DNA of 64,000 nucleotides, taken from contig NZ_VCNH01000008.1 of NCBI RefSeq assembly GCF_024355225.1, positions 1,364,001 through 1,428,000 of the forward strand, in the 5' to 3' direction. Shown here piece after piece: positions 41,135 through 50,998 of the stretch. Within the stretch, counting starts at the first letter, position 1. The number at the start of each line of letters is the position of its first letter. A program made the translations under genes and the position numbers. The notes beneath the pieces were generated by a model. It searched no databases. It had not been told where the DNA came from and saw nothing but the letters and a program-made list of their open reading frames with translations. The stretch is from Roseovarius sp. M141 (lineage in GTDB: Bacteria; Pseudomonadota; Alphaproteobacteria; Rhodobacterales; Rhodobacteraceae).

Positions 41135-42479
41135 TGAACTGGCCCCCCTTTCGACCGGAGACTCGGGCATAACCATGGAGGCTTAGGGGAGCCCTAAGCA
41201 CGTGCTTATGTCTGACTATGAGATTATCACCGATGGCGGCCGTCGGCGTCGCTGGTCGTCGTCCGAGAAGCTGCGCATCGTGGAGGAGACGCTGGACGAG
41301 ACCGCCAGCATCTCGGTCGTTGCACGCCGCAATGGTGTCGCGCCGAACCTGCTGTATCGTTGGCGGCGTCTGATGCTGGAGGGAGGGGCCGTGGCCGTAT
41401 CTGGAGACGATGACGTCACAAGCAATCGCGCGGTCCGGCAGATGGAGGATCGCATTCGCGAGCTGGAGCGCCAACTGGGGCGAAAGACCCTCGAAGTCGA
41501 AATCCTCAAGGAGGCGCTCGACAAGTCACGCTCAAAAAAACTGACGTGGCAAGTGCAATCGCAGCCCAAGGACGGTTCCCCCCTCTCGGGCATGCAGGCA
41601 TGCCCTGCCGGGCAGTGGATGAGCATCGTGGCCGAAACTCTGGGCGTCTCCAGATCGAACCTGCACGCCCGCGTGACGGGAAGCGCGAAGCCGCGTCGGC
41701 GCTATCATAAAGCGCAAGACGCGGCGGTGGTGCCGCTCATCACCGCGCTGGTGGCGGCGCGACCGACCTACGGGTATCGTCGCATCACGGCCATCCTGAA
41801 CCGGCAGTTGCGTGCCACCGGCGCATCGCCTGTTAATCACAAACGCGTCTACCGGATCATGCAGGCCCAGAACCTGCTGCTGGCGCGTCGCTACACCGAA
41901 CGGTCCGATCGCGCGCACAACGGCAAGATCGTGACTATGCGATCGAACCTGCGATGGTGCTCAGACGGCTTCGAGTTCACATGCTGGAATGGTGACATCG
42001 TGCGTGGCGCATTCATCATCGACGCCCACGACCGTGAAATCATCGCCTGGTGCGCCGTGGTGAACGCAGGCATCAGCGGATCGGACGTGCGCGACATGAT
42101 GCTGGCGGCGGTGGAGGCGCGGTTTGGCGGCCATCGCGCGCCGCACCAGGTCGAGATGCTCAGCGACAACGGTTCGCCCTACATCGCCAAGGAAACCTGC
42201 ATCTTCGCCCGCCAGCTCGGCCTGAAACCCTGCTATACGCCGGTGAAGAGCCCGCAGAGCAATGGGATATCCGAGGCATTCGTGAACACGCTCAAGCGGG
42301 ACTACGTGAACGTCACTCCGCTGCCAGACGCCGTCACCGTCCTTGGATTGATTGCCGGATGGTTCGAAGACTACAATGAGAACCACCCGCATTCGGGGCT
42401 GAAGATGCGCTCACCACGCGAGTTCATCGCAGCCCAAACCGCAACCGCCTGAGTGTCCGGTGAAAAGGGGGCAAGATCA
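41135..42479 (+). mobile_element. IS3-family insertion sequence inserted in the IS91 transposase
   Basis: This 1345-bp element is flanked by a 5-bp target duplication GTGGC (41130-41134 and 42480-42484). Its ends are related inverted repeats of about 30 bases: TGAACTGGCCCCCC on the left and, read inwards, TGATCTTGCCCCC on the right, both followed by TTTC and ACCGGA. It carries one transposase gene. Removing it with one duplication copy restores the interrupted IS91 frame. Confidence 0.92.
41202..42452 (+). CDS. IS3-family transposase, OrfA and OrfB in one frame
   Basis: A 416-residue transposase. The N-terminal helix-turn-helix (RRRWSSSEKLRIVEETL, SVVARRNGVAPNLLYRWRR) and leucine-rich coil correspond to OrfA. 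HTH_21 follows (RPTYGYRRITAILNRQL), then the DDE integrase core: D in WCSDGFEFT/IIDAHDREI, D in MLSDNGSPY and E in NGISEAFVNTLKRDYV. It belongs to the IS2-like group. In most relatives OrfA and OrfB need a -1 shift; here they are fused after KSRSKKL, next to an A7 run at about 41535. ATG at 41208 is an alternative to GTG at 41202. Confidence 0.88.
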   Translation: MLMSDYEIITDGGRRRRWSSSEKLRIVEETLDETASISVVARRNGVAPNLLYRWRRLMLEGGAVAVSGDDDVTSNRAVRQMEDRIRELERQLGRKTLEVEILKEALDKSRSKKLTWQVQSQPKDGSPLSGMQACPAGQWMSIVAETLGVSRSNLHARVTGSAKPRRRYHKAQDAAVVPLITALVAARPTYGYRRITAILNRQLRATGASPVNHKRVYRIMQAQNLLLARRYTERSDRAHNGKIVTMRSNLRWCSDGFEFTCWNGDIVRGAFIIDAHDREIIAWCAVVNAGISGSDVRDMMLAAVEARFGGHRAPHQVEMLSDNGSPYIAKETCIFARQLGLKPCYTPVKSPQSNGISEAFVNTLKRDYVNVTPLPDAVTVLGLIAGWFEDYNENHPHSGLKMRSPREFIAAQTATA

Positions 42480-42920
42480 GTGGCCAAGGTCATGGTGGTG
42501 TGGCGGCCCGCGCCTTTGAGACGGTAATCTTTGACGCGGAAGGTGACGCGGTGGTCGTCGATGCGGATCAGGCGACTGTTTGAGATGGCGACACGATGGG
42601 GGTATCGCGACAGATATGCCAATACTGCTTTGGGCTCGGCGAAGGGTTCCTTTGCGTAGACGACCCGGTCGAGTTTGCGCGGTGGTTGCAGGAGGTTGTT
42701 GAAGGTATTGTGGTCAATGAGGCCCGCATGATCGCCGAAGAACTGCAGTTTCCCGGCATCATGCAGCTTGCCCAGCCCTTCCTGAATGTGACGGCGATAC
42801 AGACGGGACAGCACGCGGACGGACTGGAAGAAGGTCTTGCGGCAGGCGATCCACTTTGTGCCATCCGCAGACAAGCCCCCGCCCGGGACGATCATGTGGA
42901 CGTGGGGGTGGTGGGTCATT

Positions 42921-42952
42921 GCCGAGCCCCAGGTATGCCGAGCCCCAGGTAT
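42921..42952. repeat. 16-bp tandem duplication inside the IS91 transposase
   Basis: GCCGAGCCCCAGGTAT occurs twice in a row (42921-42936 and 42937-42952). Sixteen is not a multiple of three, so the second copy shifts the frame. With one copy the protein reads HTWGSAMTHHPHVHM without a break. Confidence 0.95.
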
Positions 42953-43406
42953 GGAGGACGGAAATGATGCCGGCCCGGGCACCAAGGTGCTTGGGGTCGG
43001 CGGCAATCTTGATCACCGTGTCCGCACTTGCCCGCATTAGCAGATTATGGATCTCTCGTTTGTTTTGGGATGCAATGTCGGCAATCTGTTTGGGCAAGGT
43101 GAAGACCAAGTGGAAGTACCGCACGGGCAGCAGTTCCGCCTCGCGCGCCGCCAGCCATGCTTTTGCGGCAGTGGATTGGCATTTGGGACAGTGACGATTG
43201 CGGCAGGAATTACAGGCGATGTGCTCATGCGCGCAGTCAGCGCAGCGCACCACATGACCGCCAGGCGCCGCCGTGCGGCAGCGCTCAATGGCACTCATGA
43301 CTTTGAACTGGTTCAGGCTAAAGTGCCCTGCATTCGCCCTACGCCATGCAGCACCATGGGCGCGGAAAATATCCGCGACCTCCAGAGATTGAACTGGCAT
43401 GGCGGC

Positions 43407-43898
43407 TTATGACGGCCCGGCCTTGCCCTTCTTGCGCTTGGTTTGGTTCAGATCGTCCAGCGGGCCGTCCGCGGCTGCAATCATACCAGTTGCCACGCTG
43501 GCATAGCGTGCGGTGGTCGTCAGTTTAGTATGCCCAAGCAGGGCTTGGATCACCCGGATATCGACGCCGCGTTCCAGCAGGTGGGTAGCAAAGGAATGGC
43601 GTAACCTGTGCAGCGTGACCGGCTTGGTGATCCCGGCCTCCTGCGCTGTCTGTCTGAACAGTCGCGATCTCTGTCGCGCCGAAAGGTGCCTCCCACGATA
43701 GCCGGGAAAAAGGACCCGCTCGGGTTCAGGGACATCCTTGTCCTGACTGATGGGCCGCTCTTTCCACCACGCACGCAGCAGGTCTGAAATCTCAGCTGGC
43801 AACACCACGGTGCGATCCTTACACCCCTTCGCCTGGACAATCCGGATGATCTCCTGAGCGCTGTCGATATCACCAACCTTGAGCCGCACGACGCTCAA
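43407..43898 (-). pseudogene. Tyrosine recombinase, N-terminally truncated
   Basis: About 163 residues of the catalytic half of a phage-type integrase. Lysine in KGCKDRTVVLP, HRLRHSFATHLLERG (His-x-x-Arg), LLGHTKLTTTARYAS (His, Tyr) are present, but the SAM-like DNA-binding domain and the first catalytic Arg region are gone: upstream of SVVRLKVGDID the frame reaches a stop within about 10 codons. Such integrases accompany IS91-type transposases, which begins seven bases downstream, so both are parts of one decayed element. Confidence 0.8.
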
Positions 43899-43922
43899 GC
43901 GTGCGCGCTGTCATGTCCGCGA

Positions 43923-44250
43923 TCATGCGAGCGCGAAGGGGGGGCATCGGTGTCGATTGTTGAATGTTGATCGGAATGTCCTCTGTCAATCGAGGCAAAA
44001 TCACCTCGATCAACAGCACACACCCAACATCTCAAAACGCGAAACAAATCCCAGCGCAACGCAACAAACAGGCGCCCTATCGCGGAGCGAGGTAGGGCAA
44101 GAGCGCAAAGTAGCGGGCGCTGCATGATGCACCGATGTCCGCTTACGCATGAACGGCAAAAATCTTCGACGACCCTGTCGATTTAGAATGAGATTTTTGG
44201 TGGCGTCAGTCTGGGTGGCTTTCGTGAGTTCCACAAACGATCGTGAATCG
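43923..44250. other. Non-coding stretch between the integrase remnant and transaldolase
   Basis: No supported gene. The sequence is AT-richer than the core and probably includes the outer part of the IS91-type element. It contains a 14-base sequence (44227-44240) found again at 47496-47509. Confidence 0.4.
44227..44240 (+). repeat. 14-base repeat, copy 1
   Basis: AGTTCCACAAACGA is identical to 47496-47509. The two copies lie outside the transaldolase-priA pair, one on each side, near mobile DNA. They might be remnants of one element's ends or chance. Confidence 0.4.
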
Positions 44251-44280
44251 CAAAACGCCCGGCAGATCATTCCACCGGGC
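44251..44280 (-). terminator. Terminator of the transaldolase gene
   Basis: GCCCGG (44257-44262) pairs with CCGGGC (44275-44280) and on the minus strand the stem reads into GTTTTGCG. It lies 28 bases past the transaldolase stop. Confidence 0.65.
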
Positions 44281-44307
44281 GCAGGGTCTGCTGATGTACG
44301 GACGGTT

Positions 44308-44961
44308 TCAGACGATCTTCTGCCCCGTCTTGGCCCAATCCTTCATGAACTGGTCCAACCCGGCATCGGTCAGCGGGTGGTCGGCCATCTTTTTGATCAC
44401 GGCGGGGGGCGCGGTCATCACGTCGGCGCCGATCAGGGCGGCCTGACAGGCGTGGTTCACCGTGCGGATCGAGGCGGCGAGGATCTGCGTCTCGTACCCA
44501 TAATTGTCATAGATTTGGCGGATGTCGGAAATCAGCTCCATTCCGTCGAGGTTGATATCGTCCAGCCGCCCGATGAAGGGGCTGATGAAGGTCGCGCCGG
44601 CCTTGGCCGCCAGCAGCGCCTGATTGGCCGAGAAACACAGCGTCACGTTAACCATGTTGCCCTCGTCCGTCAGCACCTTGCACGCCTTGAGGCCGGCCCA
44701 TGTCAGCGGCACCTTGACCGCGATGTTACCCGCGATCTGTGCCAGCTTGCGGCCCTCTGTGATCATCGCATCCGCGTCCAGTGCGACGACTTCGGCGCTG
44801 ACGGGGCCATCGACCATTTCGGCGATTTCCCTGGTGACTTCCAGAATATCGCGGCCCGATTTCAGGATCAGCGACGGGTTGGTCGTGACCCCGTCGACCA
44901 TGCCCAGATCGTTCAGCTCGGCGATTTGATCGACTTCGGCGGTATCGACGAAAAATTTCAT
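44308..44961 (-). CDS. Transaldolase (small, fructose-6-phosphate aldolase-like type)
   Basis: A 217-residue TIM-barrel enzyme of the short transaldolase type: [31 protein letters not shown], and the Schiff-base lysine in [38 protein letters not shown] and [11 protein letters not shown] follow. It transfers dihydroxyacetone units in the pentose phosphate pathway. It is divergent from priA (start codons 91 bases apart), a layout shared with other Rhodobacterales. Confidence 0.92.
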   Translation of the reverse strand: MKFFVDTAEVDQIAELNDLGMVDGVTTNPSLILKSGRDILEVTREIAEMVDGPVSAEVVALDADAMITEGRKLAQIAGNIAVKVPLTWAGLKACKVLTDEGNMVNVTLCFSANQALLAAKAGATFISPFIGRLDDINLDGMELISDIRQIYDNYGYETQILAASIRTVNHACQAALIGADVMTAPPAVIKKMADHPLTDAGLDQFMKDWAKTGQKIV

Positions 44962-45052
44962 GGCGGCAGCCCTTCTTGGTGGATTGGAGTTTGTCAGCGG
45001 AACGTCTATCTCATGGGCGTATCCCGTGAAACCCTGAAAGGATCCTGCGCGC

Positions 45053-47251
45053 GTGACCGCTGCCCCCGAATTCTATGACGCAGGCGCGCTGGTCGGCGTG
45101 TTGACCGCGCAGCCGCTGGACCGCGTGTTGGACTACCGCGCGCCCGAGGGCGGCTGTTTTCCCGGCGCGTTTGTCGAGGTGCCGCTGGGCCCGCGCAAGG
45201 TGCTGGGCGTCGTCTGGGGGCCGGGCGAGGGGGGGTATGATCTGGCAAAGGTACGCCCCATCATCCGCGTGCTGGACGTGGCGCCGATGGCCGCGGAAAT
45301 GCACAGCTTCCTCCAGCGCGCCGCTGATTACACCCTGACGCCCATGACTGCGATGCTGCGCCTTGCCACCCGCGCGCCGGGGCTGGGCGATCCACCGTCG
45401 ATGCTGAAAGTGTACCGGCTGGGCTACGGCGCACCGACCCGCGTGACCGATGCGCGCCAGCGCGTTCTGGACGTGCTGGAGGGGCAGGGCGATCAGGCGT
45501 TCACGCTGAAAGAGCTGTCGGAGGAGGCGGGCGTGACGTCCTCGGTCGTCAAGGGGCTGGTGAAACAGGGCGCGGTGGACGAGGTGGATACCCCGCGCGA
45601 CACCCCCTACCGGCGGCTGGACCCGGCGATCCCGTCCAAGGATCTGACCGAGGATCAGGCGAGTTGTGCCGAGACACTGGATACCGCGATCCGCAGCGGT
45701 GCCTATGGCACGACCCTGCTGCGCGGCGTCACCGGGTCGGGCAAGACCGAAGTGTATCTCGAGGCCGTTGCCAGCACCCTGCGCATGGGCCGTCAGGCGC
45801 TGGTGCTGCTGCCCGAAATTGCGCTGACGGCCGAATTTCTGACCCGCGTGCAGGCCCGTTTCGGTGCCAAACCGGCCGAGTGGCATTCCGGCGTCACCAT
45901 GACCGAACGCCGCCGCTGCTGGCGCATGGTGGGGCAGGGCGGCGCGCAGCTGGTCGTCGGAGCGCGATCGGCGCTGTTTCTGCCGTTCCGCGATCTGGGG
46001 CTGATCGTCGTGGATGAGGAGCATGACACCTCCTACAAACAGGAGGACGGCGTGCTGTATAACGCCCGCGATATGGCGGTTCTGCGGGCCTCGATCTGCG
46101 GCGCGCAGGTGGTACTGGCCTCGGCCACGCCCAGCCTTGAGAGTTGGGTCAACGCTGAGGCAGGCAAATACACGCGGCTGGACCTGAAGGCGCGGTTCGG
46201 CGTCGCCGTCATGCCCGAAGTGCGCGCCATCGATATGCGCGCCGAGGATCTGCCCGGCAATCGCTGGATTTCCCCGACGCTGCAATCGGCCGTGACCCGG
46301 CGCATTGAAAGGGGCGAACAGTCACTGCTGTTCATCAACCGGCGTGGCTATGCCCCGGTTACGATCTGCCGGGCCTGCGGGCATCAGATCGGCTGCGATC
46401 ACTGCGACGCGCGGATGGTCGAGCACCGATTCCAGAAACGCCTGATGTGCCACCAATGCGGCGAGACGAAACCGATCCCCGATAAATGCCCCTCCTGCGA
46501 GGTCGAAGGCAAGCTGGCCCCGGTCGGCCCCGGTGTGGAAAGGCTGGGGGAGGAGGCGACGGCGCTGTTCCCCGATGCGCGCGTTGCCACCCTTAGCTCG
46601 GACATGTTTGCCAGTTCCCGCGCGCTCAAGGAACAGATCCGCGCCATCGCGGAGGGCGAGGCCGACATCATCATCGGCACGCAACTGGTGGCGAAGGGGC
46701 ATAACTTCCCGCTGCTGACGCTGGTCGGCGTGATCGACGCCGACCTGGGCCTGCAAGGGTCCGACCTGCGTGCCGCCGAGCGCACGTTTCAGCTAATGCG
46801 GCAGGTCGCGGGCCGGGCAGGGCGCGCGGACAAGCCGGGTACGGCGATGCTGCAAACCTTCCAGCCCGAACACCCTGTGATCCGCGCGATCCTGTCGGGC
46901 GACGAGGAAGGGTTCTGGCGCGCCGAGGCCGACGAACGCAGGCAGGCCGGCGTGCCCCCCTTCGGGCGTATGGCCGGCATTATCCTGAGCGGGCCGGACT
47001 TGCAGCAGACCTTCGATCTGGGCACCGCGCTGGCGCGAACAGACGCCCCCCTGCGCCAGATCGGCGCGCAGGTCTACGGCCCGGCGCCCGCGCCCATCGC
47101 CCGCGTGCGGGGCCGCCACCGCGTGCGCCTGCTGGTCAAGGCCCCCAAGGGCGCGGCGTTGCAGCCCGCGCTGGCGCAGTGGATCGCAGGCGTGCGCGCG
47201 CCGAACAATCTGCGCCTGAGCGTCGATATCGATCCGCAGAGTTTTTACTGA
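45053..47251 (+). CDS. priA: Primosomal replication restart helicase PriA
   Basis: A 732-residue superfamily 2 helicase. Walker A is [12 protein letters not shown], the Walker B box is DEEH ([12 protein letters not shown]), and the paired zinc sites are [13 protein letters not shown] and [17 protein letters not shown]. Motifs V and VI appear in [12 protein letters not shown] and [13 protein letters not shown]. It reloads the replisome at stalled forks. The start is GTG at 45053 with GAAAGGATCC upstream. It is slightly short at the N-terminus relative to enterobacterial PriA, which is normal in this group. Confidence 0.95.
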   Translation: MTAAPEFYDAGALVGVLTAQPLDRVLDYRAPEGGCFPGAFVEVPLGPRKVLGVVWGPGEGGYDLAKVRPIIRVLDVAPMAAEMHSFLQRAADYTLTPMTAMLRLATRAPGLGDPPSMLKVYRLGYGAPTRVTDARQRVLDVLEGQGDQAFTLKELSEEAGVTSSVVKGLVKQGAVDEVDTPRDTPYRRLDPAIPSKDLTEDQASCAETLDTAIRSGAYGTTLLRGVTGSGKTEVYLEAVASTLRMGRQALVLLPEIALTAEFLTRVQARFGAKPAEWHSGVTMTERRRCWRMVGQGGAQLVVGARSALFLPFRDLGLIVVDEEHDTSYKQEDGVLYNARDMAVLRASICGAQVVLASATPSLESWVNAEAGKYTRLDLKARFGVAVMPEVRAIDMRAEDLPGNRWISPTLQSAVTRRIERGEQSLLFINRRGYAPVTICRACGHQIGCDHCDARMVEHRFQKRLMCHQCGETKPIPDKCPSCEVEGKLAPVGPGVERLGEEATALFPDARVATLSSDMFASSRALKEQIRAIAEGEADIIIGTQLVAKGHNFPLLTLVGVIDADLGLQGSDLRAAERTFQLMRQVAGRAGRADKPGTAMLQTFQPEHPVIRAILSGDEEGFWRAEADERRQAGVPPFGRMAGIILSGPDLQQTFDLGTALARTDAPLRQIGAQVYGPAPAPIARVRGRHRVRLLVKAPKGAALQPALAQWIAGVRAPNNLRLSVDIDPQSFY

Positions 47252-47562
47252 AACCGCCCGACTCTTTTGCATTGATATGAGCCAAGCCAAAAGCCGCTCT
47301 CTTGCCCAATCTGAAAATTTGTTGACCGCAGGGGTCAAACCAGAGAGGCGACATGCCGGGTCCATTATTGTCGAATGCTGCAATACGAAACGACTGCTAT
47401 CGCTGTAGAGGTAAAACGCCTCAACAACTACCTGGTTTTTGAACAGGTTTTTGGCGGCGCTAAGCGAGGTGATTTACGTATGCTCCACAGACGCAAGTTC
47501 CACAAACGAGCGCTTTTGCGTGATTTAGATGGGAACGGCAAAAGACAATCCTGAGTAGACTT
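47252..47562. other. Intergenic stretch between priA and the second IS3-type element
   Basis: No gene is supported. It holds the second copy of the 14-base repeat (47496-47509) and probably the original upstream region of the Hint-domain gene, now split off by the insertion at 47563. Confidence 0.4.
47496..47509 (+). repeat. 14-base repeat, copy 2
   Basis: AGTTCCACAAACGA, identical to 44227-44240, here 54 bases left of the IS3-type element. Confidence 0.4.
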
Positions 47563-48791
47563 TGGAGTGCCCCCATCGGGTGGTCCAGTTTGAATGTTAG
47601 TGCATGGTCGGCCTCTGGTCTATTGGCATGATACTTTTCGGCGCCGGAGGGCGGTAGCCCAGAGCGCTATGTGGCCTGACCGTGTTATAGTGGCGGCGCC
47701 ATCTTTCGATCAGGATCTGGGCTTCGCGTAGCGTGTAGAAGACCTCGCCGTTGAGCAGCTCGTCCCGAAACCGGGAATTGAAACTCTCACAGTAGCCGTT
47801 CTCCCAAGGTGATCCTGGTGCGATGAAGGCCGTCTTCGCGCCAACCGCGCCAATCCAGGCGCGCACCTTCTTGGCGATGAATTCCGCGCCATTGTCGGAC
47901 CTTATGTATTCCGGCGGGCCGCGCAGGATGAACAGGTCGGTCAGGGCGTCAACCACATCGGTTGAGTTGAGCTTGCGTTTGACACGGATCACCAGTGCCT
48001 CCTTCGTGAATTCATCGATGATGTTGAGCGTGCGGAAAACCCGCCCGTCGTGGGTCCGATCCTGAACAAAGTCGTAAGACCAAACATGGTTCGGGCGCTC
48101 TTACCGCAGCCGGACGCACGATCCGTCGTTCAGCCAGAGCCGTCCCTTCTTGGGGTGCTTTTTGCGGAACTTTCAGCCCCTCCCGCCGCCAGATCCGTTC
48201 GACCCTTTTATGGTTCACATGCCAGCCGCTGTTGTTTAGCATCCCGGTGATCATGCGATACCCATAGCGTCCAAACTCTTCTGTCAGTGCGATGATGTCA
48301 TCGGTCAGCCGCTCTTCGTCCGGCGGGCCACAGGGCACCTTGCGCTGTGTCGAGCGATGCTGACCCAATGTGCGGCAAACCCGGCGCTCAGATACGCTGA
48401 GGGTTTGCCGCACATGGTCAATGCACTGTCTGCGGCGGGAAGGGCTTAGAAGTTTCCCCCGGGCGGCCTCGGTCAGGATCATCTTGTCCAGCGTCAGATC
48501 CGACACGGCGCGCCTCAGCCGGGTATTCTCAACCTCCAACTCCTTTAGCCGTTTGAGCTGATCACGGCTCATGCCGCCATATTCTTTGCGCCATCGATAA
48601 TAGGTCTGCTGCGTCACGCCAATCTGGCGAACCGCATCAGCGATCGAACTGCCTTGCCCTTGCAACACTTCAACCTGCCGAAGCTTCAGCACGATCTCTT
48701 CGGGTTTATCTCTCTTTCCAGCCATCTCTGGTCCTCCTGAAATGGGATAATACTATCCCAGTTGGTGGACCACTTCAGTGGGGGCACTCCA
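47563..48791 (-). mobile_element. Second IS3-family element, inactive
   Basis: A 1229-bp element with terminal inverted repeats sharing TGGAGTGCCCCCA and, after a short mismatch, GTGGTCCA. The 4-bp target duplication ACTT is at 47559-47562 and 48792-48795. Its transposase gene runs on the minus strand and is broken. It lies about 50 bases before the likely start of the Hint-domain gene and so has displaced that gene's promoter. Confidence 0.9.
47597..48725 (-). pseudogene. IS3-family transposase with frameshift and stop
   Basis: From 48725 the product shows the OrfA part (PEEIVLKLRQVEVLQGQG, IGVTQQTYYRWRKEYGG) and HTH_21 (YGYRMITGMLNNSGWHVNHKRVERIWRREGL, seen in parts). An extra A in the run near 48163 shifts the frame after KVPQK; in the new frame RLWLNDGSCVRLR runs into a TAA, after which ERPNHVWSYDF and the DDE core continue (RSDNGAEF, GYCESFNSRFRDELL) to the stop at 47597. 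Two lesions make it non-functional unless supplied in trans. Confidence 0.85.
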
Positions 48792-49622
48792 ACTTCCCCT
48801 TTCCAAGTCTAATTGCTATATAGCCGCAAATCGATCGGGGTGGATGAGTTGGCGTTAGAAAATCTATTGGTTTACAATGTGATAGGTGACACAACCTATC
48901 CACATGGCGGGGCTTTCACAGTCACGGTTGCTGGTCAGGTCACCGTGGATGATTCAAACGGAACTGGCGATACAACCTTAGGTGATAACACGGATGGGGG
49001 GGCATCCGATGTTCCCGATCAGAACGTTACCGCATCAACCGTCGCCGGGATCGGTGTCACCGACATTCTTGATTCCCGATATTCCTACACATTCACCGGC
49101 AGTGATGGGTCCAGTGGAACCGTTTACTTTCTCGCGACAAATGGTGCCAATAATTACGGCTCCTTGGTTTTATCGAGCACGCCTCTCAACCCGTCTGTTA
49201 CCTACACCTTTGGAACATTCAACCGAAACGGACAAGTGTCCTACTCATCGGTTGTTCCCTGCTTTACCCGCGGAACCTTGATCGAAACAGAATCCGGAAC
49301 TGTATCGATCGAGACACTTGCCGCAGGAGATTTGGTTAGGACAATGAACCGCGGGTTCCAGCCTGTTCGTTGGATCGGGTCGACGAAAGTGCGGGCACGT
49401 TGTCTGGCAACCAATCCGAAGCTCCGTCCGGTTCGGATTATGGCAGAAGCTATGGGCTTGGGCCTGCCGAAAAGGGATATGTGGGTGTCGCGCCAACATC
49501 GCATGGTCGTCTCTTCGAGGATTGCAGATCGCATGTGTGACGGTGATGCGTTGGTCTCGGCTATCAAGTTGACGGAACTGCCCGGCATCTTTGTCGATGA
49601 CAGTGTGGAAGAGGTGGAATAT

Positions 49623-50998
49623 GAGAACCGCGCGAAAGTTGGTGATGCCCTGAGGGGCGGCATATCATGGCGGTGTCGAGTCGCCGTCAATTCTCAACCG
49701 AGAAAGGGATATGCCACGTGCCAGAGAATACCATCACCCAACTGCCCGATCCATTGGGTTTTTCATCCGATCCGTTCACCGACGTCCTCCGTGATGGCGC
49801 ACGCAAGCTGATCGAACAGGCGATACACGCGGAACTGGCGACGCTCTTGAACGCCTTTTCCGAGGAAAGGCTCACGGACGGACGGGCCCGCTTGGTGCGC
49901 CATGGTCACTTACCCGAACGCGAGGTGATGACCGGCATTGGTCCAGTGCCGGTGAAAGTGCCGCGCGTGCGGGATCGGGGCGCTGGCGAAGACAAGATCA
50001 CCTTCACGCCCAGCATCCTGCCGCGGTATCTGCGCAAAGCGAAATCGGTCGAAGATCTGCTGCCGTGGCTCTACCTCAAGGGGGTGTCCACGGGCGATTT
50101 CACTGAGGCGCTGGAGGCGCTGCTGGGTCCGAATGCCAAGGGTCTGTCCGCCAAGACTATCACGCGGCTGAAGGCCGACTGGTGGAAAAACTACGAGGCT
50201 TGGCAGAAACGCGATCTCGGCAACCGCCGCTTTCTCTATATTTGGGCGGATGGCGTCTATTTCAAACCGCGCATGGCTGAGGAAAAGCAATGCGTTCTGG
50301 TGATCGTCGGGGCGGATGAATATGGCCGCAAGGAACTGCTGGCCATGACCGACGGCTTTCGCGAAAGCACCCAAAGCTGGCGCGAAGTGCTGCTCGATCT
50401 CAAGCGGCGCGGCCTGAAACAGGATCCCAAGCTTGCCATTGGCGACGGTGCCCTGGGGTTCTGGACCGCGCTGCGCGAGGTATTTGCCACGACCAGAGAA
50501 CAGCGTTGCTGGGTCCATAAAACCATGAATGTGCTGAATGCGATGCCGAAATCCATCCAAGCCAAGGCAAAAGGCCATCTCCATGACATCTGGCAGGCCG
50601 AGACAAAAGCCAAGGCCAACCTCGCCTTCGATTTCTTCGTCGAAAACTACGGTGTGAAATGGGACAAGGCGGTGGCCAAACTGGTCAAAGACAGGGACGC
50701 GCTGCTGACCTTCTACGATTATCCGGCGGAACACTGGAAACACATCCGGACATCAAACCCGATCGAGAGCACCTTCGCCACCGTCAGGCATCGCACAAAG
50801 CGCACCAAGGGGTGCCTCAGCCGCAAGACCGGTCTGGCCATGGCCTTCAAGCTGATGATGTCGGCGCAGAAGAAATGGCGCAAGCTCGACGGTCAAAACC
50901 GCCTGCCCGAGATCATCCAGGGGATTGAGTTCCGCGATGGGATCCGCCAACTTCAAACTGCCGCCTGATCAAGCGTCACCAACTTTCGCCCATATCTC
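49623..50998 (+). mobile_element. IS256-family insertion sequence
   Basis: A 1376-bp element flanked by the 9-bp duplication GTGGAATAT (49614-49622 and 50999-51007). The 26-base ends both begin GAGA and share GCGAAAGTTGGTGA. The transposase appears intact, so this is probably the youngest and potentially active element here. Confidence 0.93.
49667..50968 (+). CDS. IS256-family (MULE-type) transposase
   Basis: A 433-residue transposase with the family core: YLKGVSTGDFTEALEALLGP, first Asp in IWADGVYFKPR, second Asp in AIGDGALGFWTAL, CWVHKTMNVLNAMPK, and the Glu in SNPIESTFATVRHRTKRTKG. No break is seen. An internal GTG at 49718 (416 residues) has a better ribosome site (GAGAAAGGGA) and gives a more usual N-terminus; the ATG at 49667 overlaps the truncated Hint frame. 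Confidence 0.92.
   Translation: MAVSSRRQFSTEKGICHVPENTITQLPDPLGFSSDPFTDVLRDGARKLIEQAIHAELATLLNAFSEERLTDGRARLVRHGHLPEREVMTGIGPVPVKVPRVRDRGAGEDKITFTPSILPRYLRKAKSVEDLLPWLYLKGVSTGDFTEALEALLGPNAKGLSAKTITRLKADWWKNYEAWQKRDLGNRRFLYIWADGVYFKPRMAEEKQCVLVIVGADEYGRKELLAMTDGFRESTQSWREVLLDLKRRGLKQDPKLAIGDGALGFWTALREVFATTREQRCWVHKTMNVLNAMPKSIQAKAKGHLHDIWQAETKAKANLAFDFFVENYGVKWDKAVAKLVKDRDALLTFYDYPAEHWKHIRTSNPIESTFATVRHRTKRTKGCLSRKTGLAMAFKLMMSAQKKWRKLDGQNRLPEIIQGIEFRDGIRQLQTAA

Larger units (their letters stand above)
40827..43400 (-). pseudogene. IS91-family transposase, broken
   Basis: Reading down from 43400, the product begins with the IS91 N-terminal zinc region (HVVRCADCAHEHIACNSCRNRHCPKC seen as CADCAHEH and CNSCRNRHCPKC) and FHLVFTLP. 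A 16-base tandem duplication at 42921-42952 shifts the frame after HTWGSA. The next frame resumes with MTHHPHVHMIVPGGG, the rolling-circle His-hydrophobe-His motif. An IS3-type element interrupts after TMTLAT at 42479; beyond it the gene continues NEFIRRFLIHVLPK at 41134. At least one more frameshift precedes CPCCGGQLIIVETIAP and the stop at 40827. It cannot be functional. Confidence 0.88.

Noticed and set aside
43895-44125. 76-codon minus-strand frame beyond the integrase remnant
   Set aside because: No homology-like pattern; overlaps the truncated end of the integrase and decayed mobile DNA.
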